From Malachius bipustulatus (lineage: Eukaryota > Arthropoda > Insecta > Coleoptera > Melyridae): a stretch of DNA of 64,000 nt. Below are positions 34,001 through 45,081 of this stretch, one piece after another. The stretch lies in assembly GCA_910589415.1 (NCBI GenBank), contig OU342639.1:16624268-16688267 (forward strand), given 5' to 3'. Each line of letters opens with the position of its first letter. Positions within the stretch are counted from its first letter, which is position 1. The notes beneath the pieces were generated by a model. That model made no database searches. It was given only the letters and a program-made list of their open reading frames with translations, and was not told the DNA's origin. Both the position numbers and the translations under genes were made by a program.

Positions 34001-34802
34001 ACTCTCGGACGACTGATGAGACATCATATTAAATAATCTTATTTATAATTTTTTATTCAATAACTGTAATAATTATTCGATGATATATGCTTCATACTTG
34101 TTTGAACATTTTATTGCAATAAATAAATAGTTAATTTCACCATCAAAATATTGAACAAAAAACTCTCATCCGACTAAACCAAATTAATAACTGTCTCTTG
34201 AATATCCTCCTGACTCTGGGGGTCTCAAATTTTACCTTCATATTTTACTAATTTTAATTTTTGAAACAAAAATCTCATATCTCGAATAAATACACACAAA
34301 TGCATATCGATCTACTTTTTAGAGTCATGTTAATTACGCTCCTTCTTTTATTGTTTTAATAATAAATAATAGTAATAAAATAAACAAATTTTATTTCATG
34401 GAAAACCTAGTTCCAAGTACAAACTACAATACAATACAAGTGGGTCTAACTTAAACAATCGTCAAAAATTGTTATTGCCCTATTATCCAGCATCGAACCT
34501 GTGAACCAGATATTCGTTTACTGAATAGGGTTCTATTTTTAAGAGCAATCTGAAGATTTCACTTTTGAACTTTTTCAAAGTCAACTCCTTTTAGCTTAAG
34601 AAACTATGTATTATGTATATTATAATCCTTGAGCATATAAAATCAGAAATGATCGAAATTTAAGGGATCCCTATCGGTTTTTCTGTTCTCTAATGAGATT
34701 CTTAAGGGATAACTTACCTTGCAAGGTAACGGCGAGAAGGGCCACCCCCAACACCAGCAGCGTCCACGTGCTTGACGCGCTCAGGGGTGAATAGGTCCGC
34801 AT
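25081..34802 (-). CDS. Srl: Sarcalumenin (ER/SR-lumen GTPase-fold protein with acidic N-terminus)
   Basis: Ten exons: 34802-34718, 32278-32001, 28080-28018, 27950-27867, 27815-26903, 26842-26333, 26280-26108, 26052-25861, 25794-25531, 25470-25081. All join in frame, giving 983 residues. Exon 1 is a signal peptide (STWTLLVLGVALLAVTL core). Residues about 30-560 are extremely acidic, with Glu/Ser/Asp repeats such as EESKQED, fitting low-affinity Ca2+ binding. The C-terminal 400 residues are the sarcalumenin/EHD-type dynamin fold: KPLILFMGPWSGGKSS (P-loop, about 619-627), VNIVEIPGIL (G3, Glu in place of the usual Asp), [20 protein letters not shown], and RIILNKAD (G4, about 772). Vertebrate sarcalumenin buffers Ca2+ and supports SERCA. 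The exon 7 donor (AAG/GTTTTT) is weak. It runs tail to tail with PK2. Confidence 0.93.
28100..29640. other. Intronic, diverged short repeats, no gene
   Basis: Part of sarcalumenin intron 2. GACTCGTTG-A/G-AAAAAT and CTAGTCTAGAA motifs recur every 100-200 bp (28264, 28530, 28670, 28770), suggesting an old tandem repeat. No exon-like open frame was seen. Confidence 0.4.
29649..30639. mobile_element. Palindromic MITE, CAGGGTGCACC family, copy 2
   Basis: TA-flanked, with mirrored arms like copy 1. The right arm has a 35-bp extension in the ...CTGATTCGAGATGGCTAC region that copy 1 lacks. It lies in sarcalumenin intron 2 (31998-28083). Confidence 0.82.
30858..31080 (+). mobile_element. tRNA-derived SINE
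   Basis: The head carries a pol III A box (TAGTGGATAGCG, 30868-30879) and a B box (GGTTCGAAACT, 30906-30916) at tRNA-like spacing. The body contains GGAAGGCAATGGCAAACCAC (30970-30989), a block widespread in insect SINEs. It is not a working tRNA gene: acceptor and T stems do not pair. It sits in sarcalumenin intron 2, directly beside a palindromic MITE. Confidence 0.75.
31104..31514. mobile_element. Palindromic MITE with CATCAGTGGCGTA ends
   Basis: Inverted arms start AAATTCATCAGTGGCGTAAA and end with the near complement. Inside them CAACAACTTCTA and TTATCAGCGTTGAAT are mirrored. About 410 bp, AT-rich centre, no coding content. It lies in sarcalumenin intron 2 just after the SINE. Unlike the other palindromes here it lacks CAGGGTG ends. 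Confidence 0.65.
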
Positions 34803-36697
34803 AGCGGCGGCTAGAGGGATGAGATCACTTCACAGCACCCTGTCTGGATGTCGCGGCACATACAGGAGGCCGCCTGAGCCACTGGCAGTTGGCACTGGGC
34901 GCGAGAGAGAGCCCAGATAGTCGTGGACTAACACACTAACACAGTTATTAACGGCGCATCGTTCCAGCGCCGAGGAAGCTTAGCGGCGCTGTGTGACGCC
35001 AGGACTTGTGCAAGCTGTTGCCAGACAGGACCAGATATCCTGATGCAATTTTTAAAGAATTTAAGTGTCTGCTTGAAAAGATATAACTCAGCTCGACATG
35101 AAACTTGCTCACCAAGCACACCAAGGTACTTGTTCACTGAGGGCCATTTTCGCCATTTATATAACCATGGTTGGACTCGTTACTCGAACCTTCCCAACTG
35201 ATCCAGAGATGTTGAGTCTCAGGCGTTCTCATACCTCGTGTACACCCATGACTCGTTACTGGAACCTCCCCGATCTTTTGCGGAGGCCAGCGACGCTCTT
35301 TCCTGTGACTTAAAGGTGTTGAGTCTGGAACTAAGGAGTCCTCGTCATCTGCTCAACATAGGTACTATGTTTAACAGACACTTACTTCAAATCATTAGCG
35401 ACCATTCTTCGAAGACGAAGAATCCAGACGTTTGAAGATCGAAGGTGATGTTGCCAATCAAATCAGATCACTACCTACTCGACAATTGAACGTATTTTGA
35501 GATAGACGTAGATGGGTAATGGCATTTGGTGGAACTAACTTGGTAGTTTCATTTCACCAATCTCGGCGATGGTATCAGCGGGAAAAAGTGGAGAATTGAG
35601 TGATAGAAACTATTTTTTGAGAGTTCCATCATGCACAATGCCAGATATCTATCTAGATATTCTAGATAGAATCTAGACTCTAGATGGTAGAAATGAAACT
35701 GCATTCCAAATATGGAGGGTAATGCGCCTCAGTTAGATTAGTTTAGGCACCGGGTGTCTGGTCGCAGTCCTTTTAGTTCTCTGAGCCCTTCACTTGGGCA
35801 AGCGCTAACATGAATTATTCACGCATATTCACCGACACACGTGTGCTCATGTGTTCCAATTTTATTAATATTCAAATGGTTTCATCGCATCAACTCCTAC
35901 AATTAGACACAACAAACTTTATACCCATTTTTGCTTATCACTTATTCAGAAAATAAAATAAAATAGAGTAGCATGACATCCTGATAGTGGTAATTTTCAC
36001 GTGTAAGAGCAATAGGTCATAGGTCAGAGCCCGGTTGCCGTGACTCTCTCATGCACTGACGTTGTGACGTTGAGGTTTTCATCCCTTCTCTTATTGTTAA
36101 AATACATGTTCATTCTGGGGAGACTGGCTGGTAAATAGTAACAAAAGTCTAAGGAAAAAGGCGTCTTTTTGTTATGGTGGACTTACAGACACAGGTTATA
36201 TTTGTGAGACTTAGATCACCAACGATTTGAATTTTACATGCATGATTCTGGATATAGTACAAAAGCTTGATGTTCGTTAAACCTTAGAAATATGACAGCA
36301 ATAGATTTAATGAAAAATTTTATCGAGATAAAAAACTGAATTTTCTGTATTAAATGAAACCAAGGTGCTTAAATGAGGATTTTGTGACGCTTGGCTGGAG
36401 TCATGAGAATGACAATTAAGATTTTTACCATGCTTCAAATATCAAGGTGGCTGTGAAATAAATAAATTATTATTCATTTCAATGGGATAATATCCAAGAT
36501 TTTGTGTTATTTCGTAGGATGCAAGACATTCAAAGAGCCCCGATTGATTATTTATCCGACAGAGACCATCATTTGATTATCAAGTTTTGTATCCACTCAC
36601 AGAACTGAATCTCTCAACAGCCAGATTATTAGAGAGTAAAACGGGCATAAGGTGTTATTCAAGCTATGGCTATAATAGTTATCTACAAAATGTAAAT
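34803..36697. other. Upstream region of sarcalumenin, no gene seen
   Basis: The first 250 bp are GC-richer (probable promoter and 5' UTR). Around 35160-35290 a degenerate ACTCGTTACTSGAACCTYCC block occurs twice about 85 bp apart. The remainder is AT-rich and without convincing open frames. Confidence 0.4.
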
Positions 36698-36705
36698 AAT
36701 GTAAT

Positions 36706-37027
36706 CAGGGCCGGATTTAGAGTAGTGGCGGCTCTAAGCTAAAATATAAATGCGGCCTATTGAATGTTTTTATTTTTATTATTGTAAAAAAAAAACTACA
36801 AACTACAAATCTAATTTCCTATAGTAGCTGAAAGGAAGGGGTGTGTAGCGCCGCAGGCAAATTTTTTTGGATTTTCAAGGTCACGCAATTTCCCAGTAGT
36901 TGAAGGTTTACTCGGATATTAAGTAATAAAAATATTATGGCATACGACTACCAATTTTGCGGCCTAAATAATTTTGCGGCCTAAAGCTTTAGCTTATTTA
37001 GCTTGTACCTACGTAAATCCAGCACTG
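36706..37027. mobile_element. hAT-type MITE with 8-bp target duplication
   Basis: Terminal inverted repeats CAGGGCCGGATTTA and TAAATCCAGCACTG. Exact 8-bp duplications AATGTAAT lie at 36698-36705 and 37028-37035. The internal 290 bp are non-coding with GCGGCCTA repeats. The TSD length and CAG-type ends fit hAT. Confidence 0.82.
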
Positions 37028-37621
37028 AATGTAATGGAAGAAGAGATTAGGCTGCATGAGAGAATCCTGGGAACATCTGCATCGACTTTTTTTTATAAAT
37101 GGTCTAAAATTATTTTTAAAATTATTTTGGCAAATGATAAATTATACACAATCATTTAATTTAATTTAGTTTAATTTAATTAGTTAATGTTTATGTCAAA
37201 TTCTTCCAACAAACACAGCTTCACAGTTTATTTTAAAGCTTTCTAATGTAATCAGAGATGCACTTGTTACTCAAAATTAAGTGAAGAGAAGTCTGCGTTC
37301 TTTTCTTAGCGACTTGTACTGCACAGATTTTCTTTGATCGGTTGAATTCATTCAAACACTTCAGTACAATAAATGGCGGAATTGTAAGTGAGAAGGATCA
37401 ATAATTGCATCTATAGACCAACTGACAAAAGTATAGTTTGGGAAACTTGGAACGATAAGAACAGTATTCAAATCAACAGCATATGGTGTGAAAAAACAGC
37501 AGAAAATAGACTAAGAAATATGACGTACATCCTTGAAACGAAAAAGTCTTTCAAATTTCCTATTATTAGAATTTTTCACTCTTCAGTGACCAAAATAGGT
37601 ATACTCCAATCGAGTTTTTGA

Positions 37622-38150
37622 GTGTATTTTTTAATTAAAAAAAAAACACTATTGAGGACGACACCACTTTACGGAAATCACCCAAACTCCACCGATCCTG
37701 ACCCACCGATCCTGACCCCCAGATTACGAAAAAGTGCTTTTCCAAAATTCACCTGCCTACGATATACATAATTATATTAGGTATCCACTTGCCCCTTCAA
37801 ATTTCCAAAAATCCGGTCCATGAGGACGGTTTCTGGTCGCAGTTTTCAATGTAGTGGGCTGAAATTTTTGTGATAGTAAGATGTGATCAAGGAGTGGCCA
37901 GGTATTTGATTTCAGCAAAATCGGTCGGGTCGTTCCAAAATGGCGTTCTTTTGAATTTTATGAAAAATTACTATTTTTGAACCCGTGTATAAGCAAAATA
38001 GAAAAAAAATTTAAACCAAATTACCTAATAGAATTGGACGAAAATTATTTTAAATTTGAGTTAATGCAATAAATCTAGTGGCGTGGGTAGGAAAAGGGTA
38101 AAAAAGGCTAAATTTCTAAAACCTTTTATGAGCACATTTTTGAAGGAATC
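37622..38150 (-). repeat. Inverted composite of the 4.2-kb and 2.8-kb repeats
   Basis: It opens with the hairpin block (AAAAACACTATTGAGGACGA, complement of the unit at 4214-4356), followed by the reverse of the 2830-4080 repeat (AGTGGCGTGGGTAGGAAAAG near 38080). This is the same order as at 2.8-4.36 kb, so the two parts form one larger dispersed element. Confidence 0.6.
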
Positions 38151-41100
38151 GATCTGAATTTTTTAGAATAGATAACTCTACGAAGAACCCTTAACCTTGA
38201 TGTTTATCTCTCTAAAATTTCAAATAACGCTAATATGACCTGACTATGGAAAATTACCGAAAGCCAGTTTAAAAAGCGGTGAAAATATTCAAAATTGAAT
38301 CGCATAAAAATACACTATTTATGCGATTGATGCGCAAGAAGGTTTTTTTATTTCCACACGAATTAAAAATTATCTGAAGAACAAATCTACCTACGTGAGT
38401 GAGGCAAGGATATCAACATGTCCGCGTATCTGTGATGACAACGAAACAACGAAAACGGCTACATTGAGATACCCAAAACATACTTATTAAGGACTGTCTC
38501 TCAATTATATTCAAAGGTATAAAAGTGATCTAATTCCAGTTTAACCTTCCTCTCTCGCATCCATTTCCAATCTCAGAAACACTAGAATTGATTAGTATTT
38601 CTTCACCTTTTAACCCAGCTATAATAAATTTTTCTTTTATTTCTACTAAATTTGCAGTTCTCAGAATATTACACTTTTCGTTCACCTATTCTATAGAAAG
38701 ATTTTTTTTTTTTTTACTTCCAAGATAGTTACATTTTCCTATTCACTTTATTCAGTTAAATACTTTTTTGAAATAAATTGAAAAATTATTTTAAAAAGAT
38801 GCTTGCAAACCCGGCAACAACGGTTAGACGGTGTTGGTGCTAGGTCTCTGGTCGACAATCGCCAGCTGAAGTCAGGAGTCACAAATAAAAATCCGTAGGT
38901 AATGCAAATCTTACGTGTATTGCCAAAAATATCTTGGGATTTGTTGTTAGATCGTGCATAACTAACGGACTCTGATATGTGTGTGCGTACCCGTGTATGT
39001 GGTAATGTGCCGAATGACTGGGCTAACGTTATACGGCTGTCCACTTTATCATCGGACAAGGACAAGTCAAAAGATTATTTTTGAAATTATGTACTTATTT
39101 TTTTTTTCTATTTCTTGTCGTAGGTCATCCCTGGTAGATTTCTTATAAACATACATTTTGAATACAAGGAACCTCCAAGAAACTCTGAAATCTTCGGTTA
39201 AATGCAAGCGGTAAATAAAGACAATTTCTTTTTGGAAAGAAATATGATTGGTAACAACTGCTTGCATTATAACTTTCAGAAAACATCTTCATCTGAGCGG
39301 CCTTCTTCTTGGATACAGAAATTCAAACTTCTGATCGTCGATTGGGAAAATGATGCAGCCATCATTTCGCAACCCCTCTGCGAATCATCACCAAATTCTG
39401 CGAAAACACGCCACTTTTCTAAAAATTCACAAAATGATAAAAACGAGAGTCAGAAAAGACAATTCGTCCTACTGAAGTTAATACACAAGATGAAGAAAAT
39501 GTAAGAGATGCTGTCCGAAAGCTGGTAACCTTTATGTATCACCGAATTTTGTATAGCATGCATCGGACAGAGAAATGTTACATGAGTTTCAGCACCAAAA
39601 TGTAAAAGCGTTAGACGAAGATTTTTTTATAAGTGAGGGAACATCGGTCTTAACTGTGTAGATAAGATATAGTCGCTCCACTCTGGTAATTTGACTTCGA
39701 GATCGAGCTCATTTTACTAGACAAAAATTTTAATTTTAGAAATATTCCCAAAAAAGCAATTTTGGACTTCATAGCTCCAATAGCTAACAATAAAGAAAAA
39801 AATAGAGAATAGGCGATTGTTCATCACCCTGTATACATATTCACTTCACGCTCATGGAGACTTCTGAACGCCAATTTCGGCAATTTTAACCGTGGGATTA
39901 TTTCCATTTTTTGATCCGTGCAGAAGACAAACTCTAAAAATTCATATAAAATCAACTTTTCTGGCAGATATCTATACTTACAGTTGGGCGAAAAATATTC
40001 AGCTGAGATTTTTATAACACCTTAAGAATTTAATTCTCTTTTCCACTATGTGAAAATAAATATACCTACCATTCCGTTTAGTTTCTTTTTTTTTTTAGAA
40101 AAATCGCAATATTGCCGGTCTCTCTTCAGCAATTACCACGGATATTTTAATATTCAAGGGTGATACATGAAAGGTCATTCTAGTCGCGTAAAATCAATTT
40201 AACGAAAAGCCTGTCATTCACTCTGCTAGTAAATAATGATTATTGAGTTTCTTAAGCCACAAGTCAGTCAGAGTTTTCGCTTTGGGCGACTAATATCTTT
40301 CAAGTAGGTAGGCTTAGTTTACTGCATATTAGAACAGGTGGCTGTTACTTCAATAAATTTTAGGATTTAACTTCAATTATTAGCGAAGTACAGTGAAGTT
40401 AGGTACATGAAGAGGTGTGTAAAGAAATTACAAATTAAAAGTAAATTATTTTTATTAAAAATAACTATACAGAAAAAAATCATCAAAACAATAATTTCGT
40501 ATGGCAACTTTACCATTTATTTAAATTTGTTTTAGTCGGAGTACTTATAATAAAATAATAATGGTAATACACATTCGATACGCAATGTCAAAATAAATAC
40601 AAAATAATAAAATGCATTTTAAAATAAAGTTTCACAATTATTGACCTTAGAAGCAAGGTTGAAATAAATAATTTATAATCAGCCTAATAAAATCAATTAA
40701 AGTAACATTTAGAAAATTTCAAAGTCGGAGCAACTATATGTTGTTCAATTTTGAAATGAATGGTTTGCAGTGTTTATAATTATAATACGTAATTGCATTT
40801 ACGTTTATCATAATGAATGTTGCATAATATTCATTGAATTATTTTTATTTTTCATAATTTAATCAAACAGTCCTAGATAGATAAAATGTTTTCTTCCCGA
40901 CAATGACATTATTATTATTGTATGGTTATTTTCCCAAATATCTTTTAACAGAAATAAGTCATTAAAATATTATTAAATACACAAACTGGCAACAATACAA
41001 ATAATTGATGGCACTACCTTAAACACTTTATACTACCTTATAGATTATATAAAGCTTACAGCAGCAATCAATTAAAAATTAAATCGACTATAATGTTTAG

Positions 41101-41700
41101 GAATTAACTTATTGAAAAAACCATAATCCGAAAGGTATTATTTATCGAACTGTAAATTAATCGACAACATATACAAGGCCAAAGTGTAGTAACTGAAAGG
41201 GAAACATTTCTCGTCCTAAAATAACATTTTTGGATGTTTTATACTTTCTTAATTAGGGCGAGGTCGAGAAATCTTTACAAGAATAATAATTCCTCAATTA
41301 CTCAACTGGTGAACTTACACAATTCACCCAGCCAATCAATTATCATTTTTCGAAATATTTTTGAATAATTTTTGAAATAAAATTGAACTTAAAGAAAAAT
41401 TTTGACAATTTGAAAATGAGCCGTGCGTTTTTTTTACTTGCGAACTTTCGACCTTCTTTAATAAAGTGAAGCTGATAAGATATAACTTCACTCCATAAGT
41501 AAAATATTGTTTTAATTTTCAAAACAGTTTGAACTCATAAAGAAGTTTATTTGGCTTTAAAATATTAATCTTTCACAGAAAAAAATGCTTTGATGGCATT
41601 TCAATTAAGTAATACGTCGTTTAATTGAATGAAAATTTTGTGTTTTTATGAATCGAATAACGACTGGAATAAAAAACCTTAAACAGGAACCTAGTAAGTT
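38150..41700. other. Intergenic, no gene seen
   Basis: AT-rich stretch. Short open frames near 38750-39065 (-) and 39202-39504 (+) have no recognisable motif or splice context. A CATCACCCTGTATACATATT MITE end relic lies near 39820. Confidence 0.35.
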
Positions 41701-41709
41701 TATAGCTCT

Positions 41710-42040
41710 TTATAAGGTAAATACATATTTAGAATACGAAAATGAGCAGATATTACTAAGTAGATAGGCTATTAACAATTCGATGCTCGCCAGTGGGATC
41801 TCGAAATAGATAGGATAGGAGGTAGGTATGAGGTCGGTTAAACTAGTGAAAAGTGGAACAGAGGGCATAAGAGATTTGAGAAAAGATTGGTTGGGGTTAG
41901 AATTTTCTTGCCTGATTTGAAAAATATTCGTCCTATTGCGATTTTTCAGGTCACTTGAGGAATAAAACGTTGCGTTTCGGAGAGATCCGGATGAGGCCGC
42001 TGCCTTTGCCAATTACCTTCGATTCCAACATGGAAGGGGG
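41710..42040 (-). pseudogene. RNase H-type LINE, C-terminal piece
   Basis: The minus strand reads FHVGIEGN just inside the left end of the MITE at 42045 (RNase H GHxGIxGN-like block). Then, in the next frame, come SDLKNRNRTNIFQIRQEN and SFLKSLMPSV, a linker common after RNase H in I-like LINEs. It ends in stops near 41710. Confidence 0.65.
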
Positions 42041-42044
42041 TATA

Positions 42045-43060
42045 CAGGGTGCAACATGTATCCTTCTCTATATTGCTATCTCCTAACGCTAACGGATACA
42101 GGGTCGGTTAAACAAGTCCAAAGGAGCGTAATTTTGTGGCCATCTCGATTCCGTCGAGACATACAAGATATCTGTAACCGTTCCTGAAATATCCTGAAAA
42201 AACTGAAAAATCGAGATTTCTTATTTTTGCCATATCTTTTTTATTATTGGAGATTAATGAATATTTTTTGTGGGCTTATACATAAGTCGTCAAGAGCTAC
42301 CCATCTGACATTTCAAAAATTTTCAAAGCCGACTAGATCCCAGAATTTTCATAGTCAACTTTCGTTTTTCTTATGGCCACCATATTGTTTTTTTATGTTG
42401 TTCGATATAAAAAAATCATAAAAACTAAAAATTGGTAGTAAAGTTCAAAAAATAAATTTAAAAATTTTCTATTCTTCTTTTTTCTTTACAAAAAAGGCAC
42501 ATTTTTAGACCGAATTTCATAAATAAATTAAAAAACCATAAGGCAAGCACTATTTCGTCGTATTTTACAAATGTTGACGTTTTTCGACGATTTTTTATTA
42601 GATTTTTCTTTGAAAAATTAAGAATAAAAATTTAAATTTTTTTTTTTAATTTTTTTTTGAAGTATTAATTTTTGGTTTCCATTATTTTTTTCATATCGAA
42701 CGACATAAAAAAATAATATGGCGGCCATAAGAAAAACCAAAGTTGACTGTGAAAACTCTTGGATCTAGTAGGCCTTGAAAATTTTTGAAATGTCAGGTGG
42801 ATAGCTCTTAACGGCTTATGTAAGCCTACAAAAAATTATTTATTAATTTCCAATAATAAAAGAGATATGAGGATAATAAGAAATCTCGATTTTTCAGTTT
42901 TTTTCAGGATATTTCAGGAACGGTCACAGATATCTTATTGCATGTTTTGACGAATTCGAGATGGCCACAAAACTGCGCATCTTTTCTCTAATTTAACCGA
43001 CCCTGTATCTCTTAGCGTTCAGGAGATAGCAATATAGAGAAGGATACATGGTGCACCCTG
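42045..43060. mobile_element. Palindromic MITE, CAGGGTGCACC family, copy 3
   Basis: TA on both sides. The arms mirror each other for about 450 bp and match copies 1 and 2. It is inserted into the RNase H domain of an I-like LINE, separating VLLY from the FHVGIEGN block. Confidence 0.82.
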
Positions 43061-43062
43061 TA

Positions 43063-45076
43063 TAAAAGGACGATTCTATTTGGACATTCACTAAGTTTAG
43101 ATCTAATCTGTCTAAAAAATGGGTTTTTGAGAAAGATAAGGTTGAGAGTTTGGAGAGCACCAAGTGAATCGGAACAGATAATGAATTGATTCTCGGGGGC
43201 GGAGATAACAGTTCAATGGCAAGAAGGATGGCGTAGGACTATGAATAGGCTGAGGAGGCGAACAACCAAATGGTTAGAAAAAGTAATCACGGAGTATGAG
43301 ACTTTGTCATCGGACTTACATCCGTCTGTATAGATAGGCGCAGAGAGCTGGGAGGCTGGAGAGATGGATTATGACCTAGGGATGCGAGAATTTGTCTCAG
43401 ATTCAATTCTACATATACGTTGGTAGAAAGGGGGGATGATGTGTGGATTTGAATCGAAGAAGGTTTTGGAAACTATTGGAAAAATAAACTATTGGAAGAT
43501 AAGAGGGGTTAATTGAAACAATTGGGATTTGTTGGGATATATTGGAGACGTAGTTAAGCGATAGGAGTTTGGGGGTGGTAGGGGGGTGATATGACTGCGG
43601 TAGTGATAGGAGATCCTGGAGGAAGAGTAAGCAATGATTCCGTAATCGATTCTGGATCGGATGAGAGATTTGTAGATTAAAAGAGGCGTGTTGGTATCAG
43701 CCCCCCCAGGAGTTACCCGACAAGGCTCTCATAGGGTCGAGGCCGCAAATGCATAATAGATTTAATAATGCATAGATTTTGTTTGCCAGGACGCAGTTAG
43801 ATGCTTAATTAACTAAAATACAATACTATCATTATAATAGCATTATAATAGCAAAAATTATCATTTTTATTTCCTGAATTATTATTATCATTATTATTAT
43901 GCACTGTATTTCGTGCTGACGGTCGTGGTAGGGGGCTGAATGAATTTTTCACTTTGTCTCCATATTATGTCGTATGAGCAGAATTTGGATTTATAGTGGG
44001 GTATTGCTATATGATTTGCTCTGATATTATTTCATGTTCTCGGATGTTGCTATTTATTAAAATCTTTGTATAGTACCTACATCCTCTATAATTTGCAGAT
44101 TTTTACAATAGCTTTGGAGATGGATTTTTTTTTAATCCTCTGATTCTTGGGTATTATTGAGCTCGAGAACACATATCGGGATAGTTTTTTTTTCTTTGAT
44201 GTATAGCCTAGATACCTTTTTTTACAGGGAGTTTGTAATCATCTATTAGTTCGGTTTTGATCTCTTCTTCCGTGAGAAATCTAGGTACATTTCTTAGTAT
44301 CACTGACAATGGTTTTTCGCTGGATTTTTGGTAAGTATGAAATTGTAAATTGTGTTCACTGTAACTAATAGGTACTTAGTTACAGTAATCTTCTTGGCTG
44401 GTTAAGTTTATTTTAAGATATTTATTTTTGTAAGTTGTGTTAAATTCAGTAGTTGTTAACGCTTGAAGATTATTTATTATTGTCTTCTGGTTGTCGCAGT
44501 TGTGGAGAAAAATGGATGGTATTTTCGTTTTCTTTCTATTTATTTTCGAATGATTCACTATTGGTGGTGATTGGGTAGTTTCCCGCATTTGCCAGGTTGT
44601 TGCATCATGTTGCATTCCTAGTTCATCTTCAAGGTTTGATGGAACATGGTACTTCACGTGTTCTCAAGCTATTTTGTATAAATCTGTTATTGGGGGTAAT
44701 AGATTTTGATGGGTGTTTTGATTCTTACGACCGATTATCGCTTCACTTTATCGGATTGTAATTAATCGCGTCCGCACTGCTTCGATACTCGAGGTAAACT
44801 GATATGGTTAGTAAATTCAATGCTTTTGCCTAGGAGCTTGCGAAGTGGAGACTGTGTAACCCTTCCCTTGCTAAAACATATATACAACGTGTTTTTGCTG
44901 CTGGAGATCGGAGACTGCAGAGTTTTTTGCACGAGTTTGGGATTTTTGCCTTTAATGTAAATGAGGAGATCATCTGCATACAGGCAACATCAAACCAGCG
45001 GCTTCAGACTATCGACTGAGTTGTTGATAGCGATGAGAAACAGCGTGGCGCTAATAGTGGAGCCCTGAGGGATGCC
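43063..45076 (-). pseudogene. RNase H-type (I-like) LINE, middle part
   Basis: The minus strand reads GIPQGSTISATLFLIAINNS and then, after a stop, CLYADDLLIYIKGKN at 45075-44950 (RT with both catalytic Asp). Decayed thumb sequence follows, and near 43330-43090 IYTDGCKSDDKVSYSVI and ICSDSLGALQTLN, the first two catalytic blocks of RNase H. Multiple stops and shifts. Together with 46907-47410 and 41710-42040 it forms one element cut by two insertions. Confidence 0.78.
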
Positions 45077-45081
45077 ATTAT

